From Lachnospiraceae bacterium (GTDB lineage Bacteria; Bacillota; Clostridia; Lachnospirales; Lachnospiraceae), in NCBI GenBank assembly GCA_014799465.1, contig JAAVHZ010000004.1, forward strand, positions 26,131 through 90,130: a stretch of DNA of 64,000 bases, in the 5' to 3' direction. Position numbers and translations under genes: made by a program. Below, one piece after another: positions 18,646 to 28,600 of the stretch. The notes below the pieces were generated by a model that was not told where the DNA came from, made no database searches, and saw only the letters and a list, made by a program, of their open reading frames with translations. Numbering within the stretch: the stretch's first letter is position 1; each line of letters begins with the position of its first letter.

Positions 18646-19950
18646 CTAAAAAATAACTTGTATTTCGGTACCTTTTCCTTCATCACTATTTAAAGACATC
18701 TCTATGCCATGCTGTGCCACTATATGTTTTACTATGGCAAGTCCGAGACCCGTTCCTCCGGTTGATTTAGACCTGCTCTTGTCTACTCTGTAAAATCTCT
18801 CAAATATTCTTTCCTGATGTTCCTTAGAAATACCTATGCCCGTATCTTTTACCGACAATACTGCTTTTTTTGTTCCTTCATCATCTGTATATTCGTCTAC
18901 TGTTACATAAACCATTCCATCTGTCTTATTATACCTTATTGCATTGTCACAAAGATTGTATACCAACTCCTCCATCATTTCCTTATCTGCAAATACGGTT
19001 TCATGTTTTCCACAAATATCTATTGAAACATTATGTCTGTCTGCACTAAGCTGCAGCATACTTACACAGTTATATGCTATTTCATACAGGTCAACCTCTT
19101 CTTTATCCACATGCTGATCCATTACATCAAGCTCGGATAGTCTTATTATGTCATTTATCAGTGTTAAAAGTCTCTTTGAACTCTTATGTATCTCGCCTGC
19201 AAATCTTATTACATCATTATCTGCTGCCATTCCGTTTTCAATCAGTTCCGCATAACCCGAGATTGCCGTAAGCGGCGTTTTAAGCTCATGTGATACATTT
19301 GCCGTAAATTCCTGCCTCACCTTTGCATTCTTCAATATATCTTCATGCTGTTTCTGAATCATGTTTACAAATGGTGTCAACTCTCTATATACATTAACCG
19401 AATTATTATCATAAAGTTCCTCTGCCATATTCTCAATAGGTCTTATCAGGCTCTTGGTAAGTAATTGTGCAAGTACCAGACTTCCTGATGCCATGACTAT
19501 TATTAAAAATATTATTACAGGTAATGCATATGATAAAATTCCTGCCGGACATCCCGACTCTTTTCCAATGCACAGTATCATTCCGTTATCAAGATGCTCT
19601 GTATAGTAAAAAATATTTTTCCCATTTGTATCAGAATGATGAACCGAATATCCCACTCCATTCTTTACCGCTTCTCCTATATCAGGCTTATTTCCTCCCA
19701 TGTTGTCATACTTTACATTTCCGTCTGAATCGATTAACGTTATATGTATTCCACTGATTTCCGGCACATCCGTATAATCATCTGATATATCAAAAACACC
19801 TGTACTACTTAATATATTAGCATAGTTCTCCAAATCATTTATCATTTCTTTGGTAAATACTTTGTAAAACACCGCTATCGTAAGTACAAGTGTTAATATA
19901 ATCGCAATTACAGCTATAGTGATATATTGTATTGTTATTCTTTTTTTCAA
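18646..19950 (-). CDS. phoR: PhoR-type sensor histidine kinase
   Basis: The 434-residue membrane kinase has membrane segments at about 6-30 and 140-165 enclosing an extracellular sensor loop of about 110 residues. The cytoplasmic part has the H-box SHELKTPLTAISGYAELIEN with the phosphorylated histidine near residue 225, the N-box YNLCDNAIRYNKTDG, the G1 box VKDTGIGIS and the G2 box STGGTGLGLAIVKHIV. It should autophosphorylate and pass phosphate to the PhoB-type regulator encoded 13 bases upstream. Its place in an operon with a Na/Pi cotransporter behind a Pho box points to phosphate sensing. The symbol follows this context. Confidence 0.88.
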   Translation of the reverse strand: MKKRITIQYITIAVIAIILTLVLTIAVFYKVFTKEMINDLENYANILSSTGVFDISDDYTDVPEISGIHITLIDSDGNVKYDNMGGNKPDIGEAVKNGVGYSVHHSDTNGKNIFYYTEHLDNGMILCIGKESGCPAGILSYALPVIIFLIIVMASGSLVLAQLLTKSLIRPIENMAEELYDNNSVNVYRELTPFVNMIQKQHEDILKNAKVRQEFTANVSHELKTPLTAISGYAELIENGMAADNDVIRFAGEIHKSSKRLLTLINDIIRLSELDVMDQHVDKEEVDLYEIAYNCVSMLQLSADRHNVSIDICGKHETVFADKEMMEELVYNLCDNAIRYNKTDGMVYVTVDEYTDDEGTKKAVLSVKDTGIGISKEHQERIFERFYRVDKSRSKSTGGTGLGLAIVKHIVAQHGIEMSLNSDEGKGTEIQVIF

Positions 19951-19963
19951 TTTATTTCTCCAT

Positions 19964-20635
19964 CTATTCTAAAACGTATCCTACATTACGGATTGTCTTA
20001 ATACGGTTACCTGAACTTCCGATTTTTTGTCTCAATGTCTTAATATGCATATCAAGGGTACGGGATTCTCCTTCATAGTCAGTTCCCCATATTTTAACCA
20101 TAATTGAATCTCTGTTCATAACTATTCCCGCATTTCTTAAAAACAGCTTGAGCAGTTGGAATTCCTTATATGTCAGCTCCACTTGTTCTCCGTCCACTTT
20201 TACAAGATGTTTTTCTGTATCCAGTACTATATTTGAGAATACCAGCAGCTTTTCATCATCAATGTCCATGGTTCTTCTAAGTAATGCTTTTACTCTGGAT
20301 ATAAGCTCCATTACACCAAATGGTTTGGTAAGATAATCATCCGCACCCATGTCAAGTCCCTTTACTTTATCCATTTCAGTAGTTTTTGCCGTAACCAGTA
20401 TTATAGGTATCTTTCTCCATGCTGCACTGCTCCGTAATTTCTTAACTATATTAAGACCATCTTCATCAGGAAGCATTAAATCCAACACGATAAGCTGTGG
20501 ATACTTTTCTTCCATCCTTTTATAAAACTCAGCAGCATTAGGAAACTCTTCAACCTCATATCCTGAATTTTTCAATGAAAAGGTTTCTATCTCACGTATA
20601 TTTTTATCATCTTCCACTATATATATAGCAGCCAT
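19964..20635 (-). CDS. phoP: PhoB/PhoP-type response regulator
   Basis: The 223-residue OmpR-family regulator has a receiver domain with acidic residues IVEDDKN, the phosphoacceptor aspartate near residue 52 in VLDLMLPDEDG, and the conserved Thr and Lys in VTAKT and YLTKPFG. The C-terminal winged helix (about 125-222) ends with RTLDMHIKTLRQKIGSSGNR and KTIRNVGYVLE. It should bind the four 11-base Pho-box repeats upstream of the cotransporter gene, so the operon would be autoregulated. The phosphate assignment comes from context. Confidence 0.88.
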   Translation of the reverse strand: MAAIYIVEDDKNIREIETFSLKNSGYEVEEFPNAAEFYKRMEEKYPQLIVLDLMLPDEDGLNIVKKLRSSAAWRKIPIILVTAKTTEMDKVKGLDMGADDYLTKPFGVMELISRVKALLRRTMDIDDEKLLVFSNIVLDTEKHLVKVDGEQVELTYKEFQLLKLFLRNAGIVMNRDSIMVKIWGTDYEGESRTLDMHIKTLRQKIGSSGNRIKTIRNVGYVLE

Positions 20636-20653
20636 ATGCAGTCCCCTTTCCTT

Positions 20654-22420
20654 TTAAGGTAATGCGTACTTCTTCTTATAATTCTTATACATCTGGTCAA
20701 ATTCAGGATTATCTGCTTTTATGTGGTCAAGATATTCATGTGTATCGAACTCATCAGCTTTAACCTCTATTATACATACAGCAATATTGGAACAGTGGTC
20801 TGCGACTCTTTCATAATTTGCCATAATATCTGAAAATGCAAATCCAAGCCCTATAGTACACTTTCCGCCCTGAAGTCTCTTTATATGGCGTTTTTTAAGT
20901 TCAACCTGAAGGTTGTCTATAACCTCCTCAAGCGGCTCTACCGAGTCTGCCAACATTGTATCTTCGTCCTCAAATACCTTAAATGATAAATCCATAATCT
21001 CATTAATCGCCTTTGTGGCTATTCTCAGCTCTTCCCATGCTTTTTCCGAGAAATTCTCCTTTTTATCATACAATTCCTTTGCAGTTCCGGCAATATTTAC
21101 CGCATGGTCTGATATTCTTTCAAAATCGCTTATGCTATGAAGCAGTATTGATACAGTCTGGCTGTCATATTCAGATAATGTCTTTGCACTAAGTTTTACC
21201 ATATAAGTACCAAGCCTGTCCTCATAATGATCAATTATATTCTCCAGTTCCATTACCTTATCTGCCTTACTCTGGTCATAGTTATCTAAAAGTGATATTG
21301 CCTGTGTCATCGCTTCTTTTGTAAGATATGCCATCTTAACTGCGGCATTTTTACACTGCGCAACCGCAAATCCCGGCTTATCAAGGAAACGTACATCTAA
21401 TGCCATAGTCCTGTCTTCTCCCTGAATATCTGCTGCATCCACATCATCATCTTTTATTGTAAGACAGGCAAGCTTAACTATTGCATTTCCAAACGGAAGA
21501 AGTACTAATGTAGCTGACACATTAAATATACTGTGTATAACTGCTACTCCTGCAACACCAATGGCATTTTCCAGAAATGAAAAATCCACAAATGCATTTA
21601 TTGAATAGAATACTGCCATAAACAGTGCCGTTCCTATAATATTAAAGTACAGATGTACCAAAGCCGCACGTCTTGCATTCTTGTTTGCTCCGATTGATGA
21701 CAGCATTGCCGTTACACATGTTCCGATATTCTGTCCCATTATAATAGGAATTGCTGCACCATAGCTTACGGCTCCTGTCATACACATTGCCTGAAGTATA
21801 CCGACTGAAGCACTTGAACTCTGGATAATTGCGGTAAGTGCTGCACCCACCAGCATACCAAGTATAGGATTCTTAAACATAATAAAAAGATTAGTAAACT
21901 CCGGTACATCGGCAAGTGGTTTAACTGCATCGCTCATCATATTCATACCAAACATGAGTATAGCAAATCCAATTAATATATTTCCAACGTCCTTCTTAAA
22001 TTCACTCTTTGAAAACAATATAAATATCACACCTATAATAGCAAGCACCGGCGAAAAAGATGTAGGTTTCAACATTTGTACGAACAGATTGCCGCCCTCA
22101 ATACCTGTAAGACTTAAGAGCCATGAAGTAACAGTTGTTCCTACATTTGCACCCATTATAATTCCTACCGCCTGAGTAAGCTTCATTATTCCCGAATTAA
22201 CGAATCCGACTACCATAACAGTCGTAGCCGAAGATGACTGAATAACCGCTGTAACTCCTATTCCCAGCAGCACCCCCCGTATCGGACTGGATGTAAGCTT
22301 TTCCAATATCTTCTCCAAACGTGAACCTGCTGTCTTTGCCAGCCCGTCTCCCATGGCATTCATTCCATACAGAAATAGTGCAAGTCCTCCAATCATATTT
22401 AAAACACTTAATAAGTCCAT
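20654..22420 (-). CDS. Na+/phosphate cotransporter with PhoU-like C-terminal domain
   Basis: The 588-residue protein has a membrane half (about 1-320) with the duplicated PNaS signature: GIGVTAVIQSSSATTVMVVG and GAALTAIIQSSSASVGILQA, each with the QSSS motif of SLC34/NptA-type phosphate transporters. The C-terminal half (about 345-560) is a helical PhoU-like domain with SISDFERISDHAVNIAGTAK and DIMANYERVADHCSNIAVCI. It is the first gene of an operon with the PhoB-type regulator (18-base gap) and PhoR-type kinase. AAGGAGAG precedes the ATG, and a Pho box lies 57 bases upstream. Confidence 0.92.
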   Translation of the reverse strand: MDLLSVLNMIGGLALFLYGMNAMGDGLAKTAGSRLEKILEKLTSSPIRGVLLGIGVTAVIQSSSATTVMVVGFVNSGIMKLTQAVGIIMGANVGTTVTSWLLSLTGIEGGNLFVQMLKPTSFSPVLAIIGVIFILFSKSEFKKDVGNILIGFAILMFGMNMMSDAVKPLADVPEFTNLFIMFKNPILGMLVGAALTAIIQSSSASVGILQAMCMTGAVSYGAAIPIIMGQNIGTCVTAMLSSIGANKNARRAALVHLYFNIIGTALFMAVFYSINAFVDFSFLENAIGVAGVAVIHSIFNVSATLVLLPFGNAIVKLACLTIKDDDVDAADIQGEDRTMALDVRFLDKPGFAVAQCKNAAVKMAYLTKEAMTQAISLLDNYDQSKADKVMELENIIDHYEDRLGTYMVKLSAKTLSEYDSQTVSILLHSISDFERISDHAVNIAGTAKELYDKKENFSEKAWEELRIATKAINEIMDLSFKVFEDEDTMLADSVEPLEEVIDNLQVELKKRHIKRLQGGKCTIGLGFAFSDIMANYERVADHCSNIAVCIIEVKADEFDTHEYLDHIKADNPEFDQMYKNYKKKYALP

Positions 22421-22465
22421 TTTTTCTCTCCTTAAAATTGTAGTAAATTGAGATGTATAAATCGT

Positions 22466-22520
22466 ATTGTATCACAGGTGTGTAAAATCCAAAGATAATC
22501 TATGTAAAATCTATGTAAAA
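22466..22520 (-). promoter_or_regulatory. Pho box and extended -10 promoter of the phosphate operon
   Basis: On the minus strand, four head-to-tail 11-base units run from 22520 to 22477: TTTTACATAGA twice, then TTATCTTTGGA and TTTTACACACC. This matches the TTAACA-like repeats with 11-base period bound by Bacillus PhoP dimers. Five bases further is the extended -10 box TGATACAAT (22474-22466), with no good -35, as expected of an activator-dependent promoter. Confidence 0.85.
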
Positions 22521-22686
22521 TTTTGCCACATATCATTTCGGATTTGTATATTCTTCTATAATATTGTGTCCTTTAATTCCTTCATATAGTCTCCAATTCA
22601 TATACAATTTAAATATACTCTATTTTGTAATATAACACTTTATCCTATTATTTGCAATGGAGTTGTATAAATCATTAACTTTATTC

Positions 22687-22715
22687 TTGTAAATTTATAA
22701 TAATACATTTATACT
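22687..22715 (+). promoter_or_regulatory. Sigma-A-type promoter of the GT-C gene
   Basis: TTGTAA (22687-22692) and TATACT (22710-22715) are separated by 17 bases and lie 42 bases before the ATG. Together with the Pho-box promoter on the other strand, this accounts for the divergent 337-base intergenic region 22421-22757, which holds no gene. Confidence 0.65.
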
Positions 22716-22757
22716 AATGTTCGAAACATATTTAAAACAGGAAGGGGCAATACCAAT

Positions 22758-24092
22758 ATGTACAAATTACTTTCTGCCACTATATTTTTTTTAGTTGTAA
22801 TGGCTGTATCTTACATTTTTGTTTTTAAGAAATTGCACAAGTCAGATTCTTCAGAAAAAAAAGATGATACATTTTATCTTATTCTGATTATAATAACAGC
22901 ATGTATAGTAAAATTTGCCGGTTCACTGTTCTACTATGAGCGTGGTGACATGGGAGCATTTATAACATGGATAAACAATCTGCAGAAAAACGGATTTGCA
23001 GGTTTCTATACAAAATACGGTCTGTGCTATCCGCCTCTTCATATTTTTATGATATACATAATTGGCATTATATGTTCGCTGTTTAATATAGGAAATTTTA
23101 CAACCATACAGATTCTGCTTATTAAAAGTCCTGCACTTATCTGTGATATACTGACCGGACTTTTACTGTATAAAATAGGCAGAAAATATATTTCGTCAAA
23201 AGCCGGATTAACCGCCTGTACCATTTACCTTTTAAACCCTGCCGTATTTTTTAATTCCGGTATCTGGGGACAGATGGACTCCATATATACATTATGCATT
23301 GTCTTAATGTGCTATCTTGTATCTGAAAAAAAATTAAAACTTGCATATTTTGCATTTGCTGCTTCTATTCTGTTTAAATATCAGGGAGTAATATTTACTC
23401 CAATTATAATATTTGCGGTTATTGACCAAGTTATACTGGATAAATGCACAGCTAAAAAGTTTTTTACCCACCTCTTTACAGGGCTTGGTGCTATAGCAGC
23501 AATGGCAGTCTGCCACCTGCCTTTTATATTCGGAAACGGTATGGCGGCTTCTAATGCAAATACCATAACAAGTGCATACGGAGAAGCACTTACCGCATAC
23601 AGATACGCTTCCGTCAATGCCTACAATTTCTGGGCAATGTTAGGGCTGAACTGGCATACGCAGGAAGATACATTTCTCTCAATTACTTATAACACATGGG
23701 GAACAATAGCCATTGTATTGCTTGTAGCAGCCGCATTTATAATATCCATGCGTGCCGGAAAGTCTGCTGAAAAATATCCTTTAACAGCAGCATTTATTAT
23801 GAGTACAATGTTCCTGTTCTCGGTGCGTATGCATGAGCGTTATCTCTTTCCTGCAATACCGCTGCTGCTTGCTGCCTTTCTAATGAAACCCGGTATTGAG
23901 TTATTCATAGCTTACTGTGGATTTACTCTTATGAACCTGTATAACTGTGCCCATGTGTTGTTTTATTATAATCCGTACAACTATAATCCAAAGGCTCCTG
24001 CTATTGTTCTTACCTCTGCCGGAACTATTCTTTTCTGGCTGGTACTGGTTTTTGGAATTATAAGACAGTATTTCATTAAAATTAAAAAATAA
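22758..24092 (+). CDS. GT-C type membrane glycosyltransferase
   Basis: The 444-residue protein has about ten membrane segments. Acidic loop motifs typical of the GT-C superfamily (GT39/GT87 and mannosyltransferase-like) are visible: YYERGDMGAFITWINNL near residue 60, NSGIWGQMDSIYTL near 170 and SVRMHERYLFPAIPLLLAAF near 355. Such enzymes use polyprenyl-phosphate sugars on the outer membrane face; donor and acceptor are unknown. It is transcribed alone from its own promoter, with GGAAGGGG before the ATG. Confidence 0.8.
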   Translation: MYKLLSATIFFLVVMAVSYIFVFKKLHKSDSSEKKDDTFYLILIIITACIVKFAGSLFYYERGDMGAFITWINNLQKNGFAGFYTKYGLCYPPLHIFMIYIIGIICSLFNIGNFTTIQILLIKSPALICDILTGLLLYKIGRKYISSKAGLTACTIYLLNPAVFFNSGIWGQMDSIYTLCIVLMCYLVSEKKLKLAYFAFAASILFKYQGVIFTPIIIFAVIDQVILDKCTAKKFFTHLFTGLGAIAAMAVCHLPFIFGNGMAASNANTITSAYGEALTAYRYASVNAYNFWAMLGLNWHTQEDTFLSITYNTWGTIAIVLLVAAAFIISMRAGKSAEKYPLTAAFIMSTMFLFSVRMHERYLFPAIPLLLAAFLMKPGIELFIAYCGFTLMNLYNCAHVLFYYNPYNYNPKAPAIVLTSAGTILFWLVLVFGIIRQYFIKIKK

Positions 24093-24118
24093 TGCAGACA
24101 TATTCTGAATTACAAAAA

Positions 24119-24157
24119 ATCTCCATATACTATTAATATATAATAGCATATGGAGAT
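24119..24157 (+). terminator. Hairpin after the GT-C gene
   Basis: AATCTCCATATACTATTA pairs imperfectly with TAATAGCATATGGAGATT. No clear T tract follows, so termination is possible but unproven. Confidence 0.5.
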
Positions 24158-24159
24158 TA

Positions 24160-24219
24160 GTGTGAAAAATACTTCTAAGGCAACAAAAAACATTGCCTAA
24201 GAAGTATTAAATTTCACAC
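24160..24219. repeat. Nested hairpin with 16-base perfect stem
   Basis: Outer arms GTGTGAAA (24160-24167) and TTTCACAC (24212-24219) enclose a perfect 16-base stem AATACTTCTAAGGCAA / TTGCCTAAGAAGTATT (24168-24183 and 24193-24208). A further hairpin using the same outer word, AATTTCACA-GTAG-TGTGAAATT, lies at 24262-24283 over the stop of the UDP-glucose dehydrogenase gene. They probably end transcription from both sides. Confidence 0.65.
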
Positions 24220-24281
24220 ATGAGAAAATTTATTTATTTTACCACATTCCGCGGTTGGAAAAATTTCACAGTAGTGTGAAA

Positions 24282-25448
24282 TTAATCCCTTAAATATAAA
24301 TCCCTTGTATATACCTTATCTTCCACATCTGCAAGGTCATCTGTAAATCTGTTTGCCACTATTACATCTGATACCTTCTTGAATTCATCCAAATCTTTGA
24401 TTACCCTTGAATTAAAGAAGGTGTCTTCTTTCATTGCAGGCTCGAAAAGCACTATTTCCACACCCTTAGCCTTAATCCTCTTCATTACACCCTGTATAGC
24501 AGACTGTCTGAAGTTGTCTGAGTCTGTCTTCATGGTAAGCCTGTATATGCCTACTACCTTAGGTTGCCTGCTTAATATCTGCTCAGCAATAAAATCCTTT
24601 CTTGTGGTGTTTGCAGCCACAATAGCCCCGATAATCTCATTCGGTACATTGTCATAATTTGCCAATAACTGTTTTGTATCTTTCGGCAGACAGTATCCGC
24701 CATATCCAAATGATGGGTTGTTGTAGAAGTTCCCAATTCTAGGGTCAAGACCGATTCCTTCTATAATCTGCTTTGTACTCAAGCCTTTAACTTCTGCATA
24801 GGTATCAAGCTCATTAAAGAATGATACTCTAAGTGCAAGATAGGTATTGGCAAAGAGTTTAATAGCCTCTGCTTCTGTAGAATCTGTAAATAGCATCGGT
24901 ATATCTTCCTTTATTGCCGCATCCGCCAGCAGGTTTGCAAATACTTTTGCACGGTCTGACTGCTCACCTACAATAATTCTTGACGGATGAAGATTATCAT
25001 AGAGTGCCTTTCCTTCACGAAGGAATTCCGGTGAGAATATAATATTTTCTGTATTATATTTTTCCTTTACCTGCTTTGTATATCCCACAGGTACTGTAGA
25101 CTTTATAATCATTACAGAATCCGGTGATATTCTGCATACCTTCTGAATAACATCTTCAACAGTACTTGTATCAAAGTAATTCTTCTTTGGGTCATAATTA
25201 GTCGGTGTAGATATAATTATATATTCTGCCCCTTTAAATGCTTCCTCCGGGTCTATGGTAGCCTTAAGGTTAAGCTCCTTTGTCTTTAAGTATTCCGATA
25301 TTTCCTTATCTACAATAGGAGATATCTTATTATTTATCATGTCAACTTTTTCCTGTACAACATCTAATGCCACTACTTCATTTTTCTGTGATAATAATAC
25401 TGCATTGGATAATCCAACGTACCCTGTTCCGGCTATTGCTATTTTCAT
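24282..25448 (-). CDS. ugd: UDP-glucose 6-dehydrogenase
   Basis: The 388-residue nucleotide-sugar dehydrogenase oxidises UDP-glucose to UDP-glucuronate in two NAD+-dependent steps. The N-terminal Rossmann motif is [15 protein letters not shown]. The substrate region has [14 protein letters not shown] and [20 protein letters not shown]. The catalytic cysteine is in [16 protein letters not shown] near residue 255. Length and motifs match the short bacterial UGD class (about 390 residues). Its own promoter lies at 25529-25557. It is 15 kb from the polysaccharide cluster, so it may supply glucuronate or precursors to more than one surface polymer. Confidence 0.93.
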   Translation of the reverse strand: MKIAIAGTGYVGLSNAVLLSQKNEVVALDVVQEKVDMINNKISPIVDKEISEYLKTKELNLKATIDPEEAFKGAEYIIISTPTNYDPKKNYFDTSTVEDVIQKVCRISPDSVMIIKSTVPVGYTKQVKEKYNTENIIFSPEFLREGKALYDNLHPSRIIVGEQSDRAKVFANLLADAAIKEDIPMLFTDSTEAEAIKLFANTYLALRVSFFNELDTYAEVKGLSTKQIIEGIGLDPRIGNFYNNPSFGYGGYCLPKDTKQLLANYDNVPNEIIGAIVAANTTRKDFIAEQILSRQPKVVGIYRLTMKTDSDNFRQSAIQGVMKRIKAKGVEIVLFEPAMKEDTFFNSRVIKDLDEFKKVSDVIVANRFTDDLADVEDKVYTRDLYLRD

Positions 25449-25528
25449 ATATCATACCTCGTTTTTTAATAGAATTGTAATAGTATATATAAATTATTCA
25501 CTGTTTTAAGGTAAATAATTCCTTATTA

Positions 25529-25557
25529 AGATTACATTTTTTTAATGGCAATGTCAA
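25529..25557 (-). promoter_or_regulatory. Sigma-A promoter of ugd
   Basis: On the minus strand TTGACA (25557-25552) and TAATCT (25534-25529) have a 17-base spacer, about 80 bases upstream of the ugd ATG. Confidence 0.7.
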
Positions 25558-25570
25558 TAGTTTGTTATTT

Positions 25571-25607
25571 AAAAAAACAAAGACTGCCACAAATGTGACA
25601 GTCTTTG
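25571..25607 (-). terminator. Rho-independent terminator of the Ig-like protein gene
   Basis: On the minus strand CAAAGACTGTCACA and TGTGGCAGTCTTTG form a 14-base stem with one G-T type mismatch and a 4-base loop, followed by TTTTTTT. It lies 13 bases after the stop codon. Confidence 0.9.
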
Positions 25608-25619
25608 AAAATATTTTAG

Positions 25620-28600
25620 TTATTTAGTCGCAGCCTTAACTGTAACCTCCTGCGAAGCTCCATTGTAGTAAATTCTTACCGTAGAATCCTTATCTGTTGG
25701 ATTTACACTTATATAAGTTTCAGTAACAACAGAACCACTTCCTATTGTTATTCCCATTTCAGTACCATTTACTATAAATACTGAAGGGACATCTGCAACT
25801 GCTACTACTTCAGTGCCAGTAAATTGAGGCTCATCTCCATTCGTTATTGTAATCTTAATTCTCTGATTATCCTGTTCATATTCAGCAACAATCTTGTATG
25901 CTGATGGACGGACAAACTTCTGACTCTTGTATCCTGCTATAAGAGTTGTTCCATTAACATCAATAGCCTTATATTTCATTCCATCGTTCTGATCCTGAAC
26001 CTCATCAGCCACACTTACTGTTATATCTGTAGCATCCCGGAATTTACTGATTGCTCCACCATTTTTGCCAAGTGTAAGTACTACTTTTCTGGCATCTTTT
26101 GAATCAATCTCTGCTGATGTTACTTCATACACTGTTGTACCTGTTTTTACTGTAAATAGATCCTTGTTAATTACTCGAACCGGTACTGAGAATGTTGCTA
26201 CAATAACATCTACATTATCTGTTGATCTATCATCATCATATTCTGCATTTACAAGACCAAACTTAGTAGCCTTTGATTCAGAATACTGCAGTGTAACCGG
26301 ACTTGCATCAATCTGACCATCATCTGTTGATGCAGTTATAGTTGTTGTATAATCAGTAAGTGTCCAATCTGCACTTGGTGAAGGCAGTGGAATCTCAACA
26401 AGACCTTTATCATTCGTCATTGCCTTTGTTGTATCCTTTGCATTCAGACCTGTAATACTATATGTTACCTCTCTTGAACTTATTGGATTTCCATAATTGT
26501 CAGCTACCTTAATATATGCATAAGTACTTGTATTCTTATCAAGTGCAGTTCCTAATGGAGATTCAATAGAAATATTTAATCCTACTGTCTTCCATGATAC
26601 CGGAATTGTAATTGATGACTTAATAGTCGGCATACCTTCACCTACATTTGGATATTCTTTAGTTTCAATACCCTTCTTAATGGTAAATACTGCCTGTTTT
26701 GACTCATCAAATGCTTCATTTGTAATTTCACCTGTAAGTCTGGTTGTTCCAATTTTTTCTGAATAAAGCATTGCAACACCATTTTCATAGCCTTCTGTAA
26801 CCATTTCACCGATACTGTCTTTAGACATATTAACCGGAATATTTGTAATGCCTAATACTTCAGTACCAAGTATTCCGACTCTTCCAACTACTTCATATCC
26901 GAATATCCAATGGCTTCCTACACTTCTATCATCAATATCACCATTCTGAAGTTCTTCGTTTATGTTAGTCCAGCTATTCCATACCTTAGGTTCTGCCTCT
27001 TTTGAATCTGCTTCAACCTTATCAGTAAACTGTAATCCTGCATCTACCCAGTAGATGTTTGCAAGTTTTGTATCCTGTGAACCGATTATAATCTTAACAT
27101 TATATCTCTCACATGTTGCCTGAATATTTGTAATAAACTTACTGTAATCAGATGACTTAAGAATCAGTTTTGCCTGACCGTTTTCATCTGTTGTCAGTTT
27201 TGTTCCCTGAACAAGTGTTACACCTGTGTCACCTAATACTTTTCCTATATCAGTTGACTCAATCTTAGTTCCATTTTTAACTGTATTATATGTGAAGTCA
27301 ATTGTACTTCCACTTTCCTTCTTAGCATTTCCATTATCATCAAGTAACTGTGCTGTTACTGTTACATTCTGACCAAGAAGTGCATAGAATTCATCTGCTT
27401 CTAACTCTTCATTAGGAATAGGTGCCCAGTTTACGGATGTATACAATACACTTCCGTTTGTAGGGTTCAACTGATTATAAGTTAATCCGTCTACACTCAC
27501 TGTAGCCTTTAATCCAGTAATACCAGATACATATGAATTAACTATTACGTTATTACCATCTGTAGTAATATCACCTACACTCTTTACATAATTAATCTCT
27601 TCTGAACTTGCAAGAATTCCTATTGCCCCTTCATACTCATCATAATATTTTTTAGTTGTATTTTTCAGTATTTCATTAGTTGGCAATACATTTCTATTCT
27701 GATACTCTTTTACATAGTCGCCATATTCATCTTTTGAATAATCTCCACGGCTGTCAACAACATACTCATAGTCATTAACTGTCGGATACAGATAATATGC
27801 AACTACACCTTTATTCTCATCATTTACTGTAATGATTGCATCACCTGTATATGGGAATACAGGAACTTCATACTTATATGTATATTTCTCACTTAAGTAC
27901 TGACTGTCAGCCGGTATATATTGTCTTACATCATCCAATGTAATATCTACTGAATTACTATATGTAGTATCAACCTTTTCCCATGTAACGGTTCCCTCTA
28001 ACTCTTTATACACTCCCACTTTTCCTGAAGTACTTGCCCAGAGACCTGTAATATCTTTAATCGTATAACCATCATTTAAATCATCATTAACCTGACCTTC
28101 TGATACGATAGATACTACTACATCAATATCAACATCTCTCTGAATCGGCAGCTGATAACTTGCTGTTGTCTTTATGTCATTAGTATTGCTATCTTTATAC
28201 ATCTGATAAGATTCTATTAATGCTCCTGTTACAGCATTATATGTCTCAATATCAATCTTTGTATATTCAGATAACTTAACATTACTGAAGTTAAGTGTTG
28301 CATACTGAAGACCTGCCGGAACTCCTTCAATTACTGTTGTAGTGTTTTCATTGTCAATATCATTGTATACAGAATACTCTGCAGATGTAGAATTTATCTC
28401 TCTTAAATAGTAATCTGAAGAAATATCACCAGCTGTTGAAGGGATTACAAGATATGGAGCTGCTGAAATCGTTACAGCATGTTCATCTGTATCTCTTCTG
28501 CTTACCTGCTGGCTGTTTACATACTCATCCTTACGGAATCCGTTAATACAATGTGTTGTGAATATACCATCATCACCTGCTACTGCATTATCAGATGGAG

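Noticed and set aside
24160-24283. Hairpins between the GT-C gene and ugd as a riboswitch or small RNA gene
   Set aside because: They are simple perfect stems without a promoter or conserved unpaired core; terminators or repeats explain them better.
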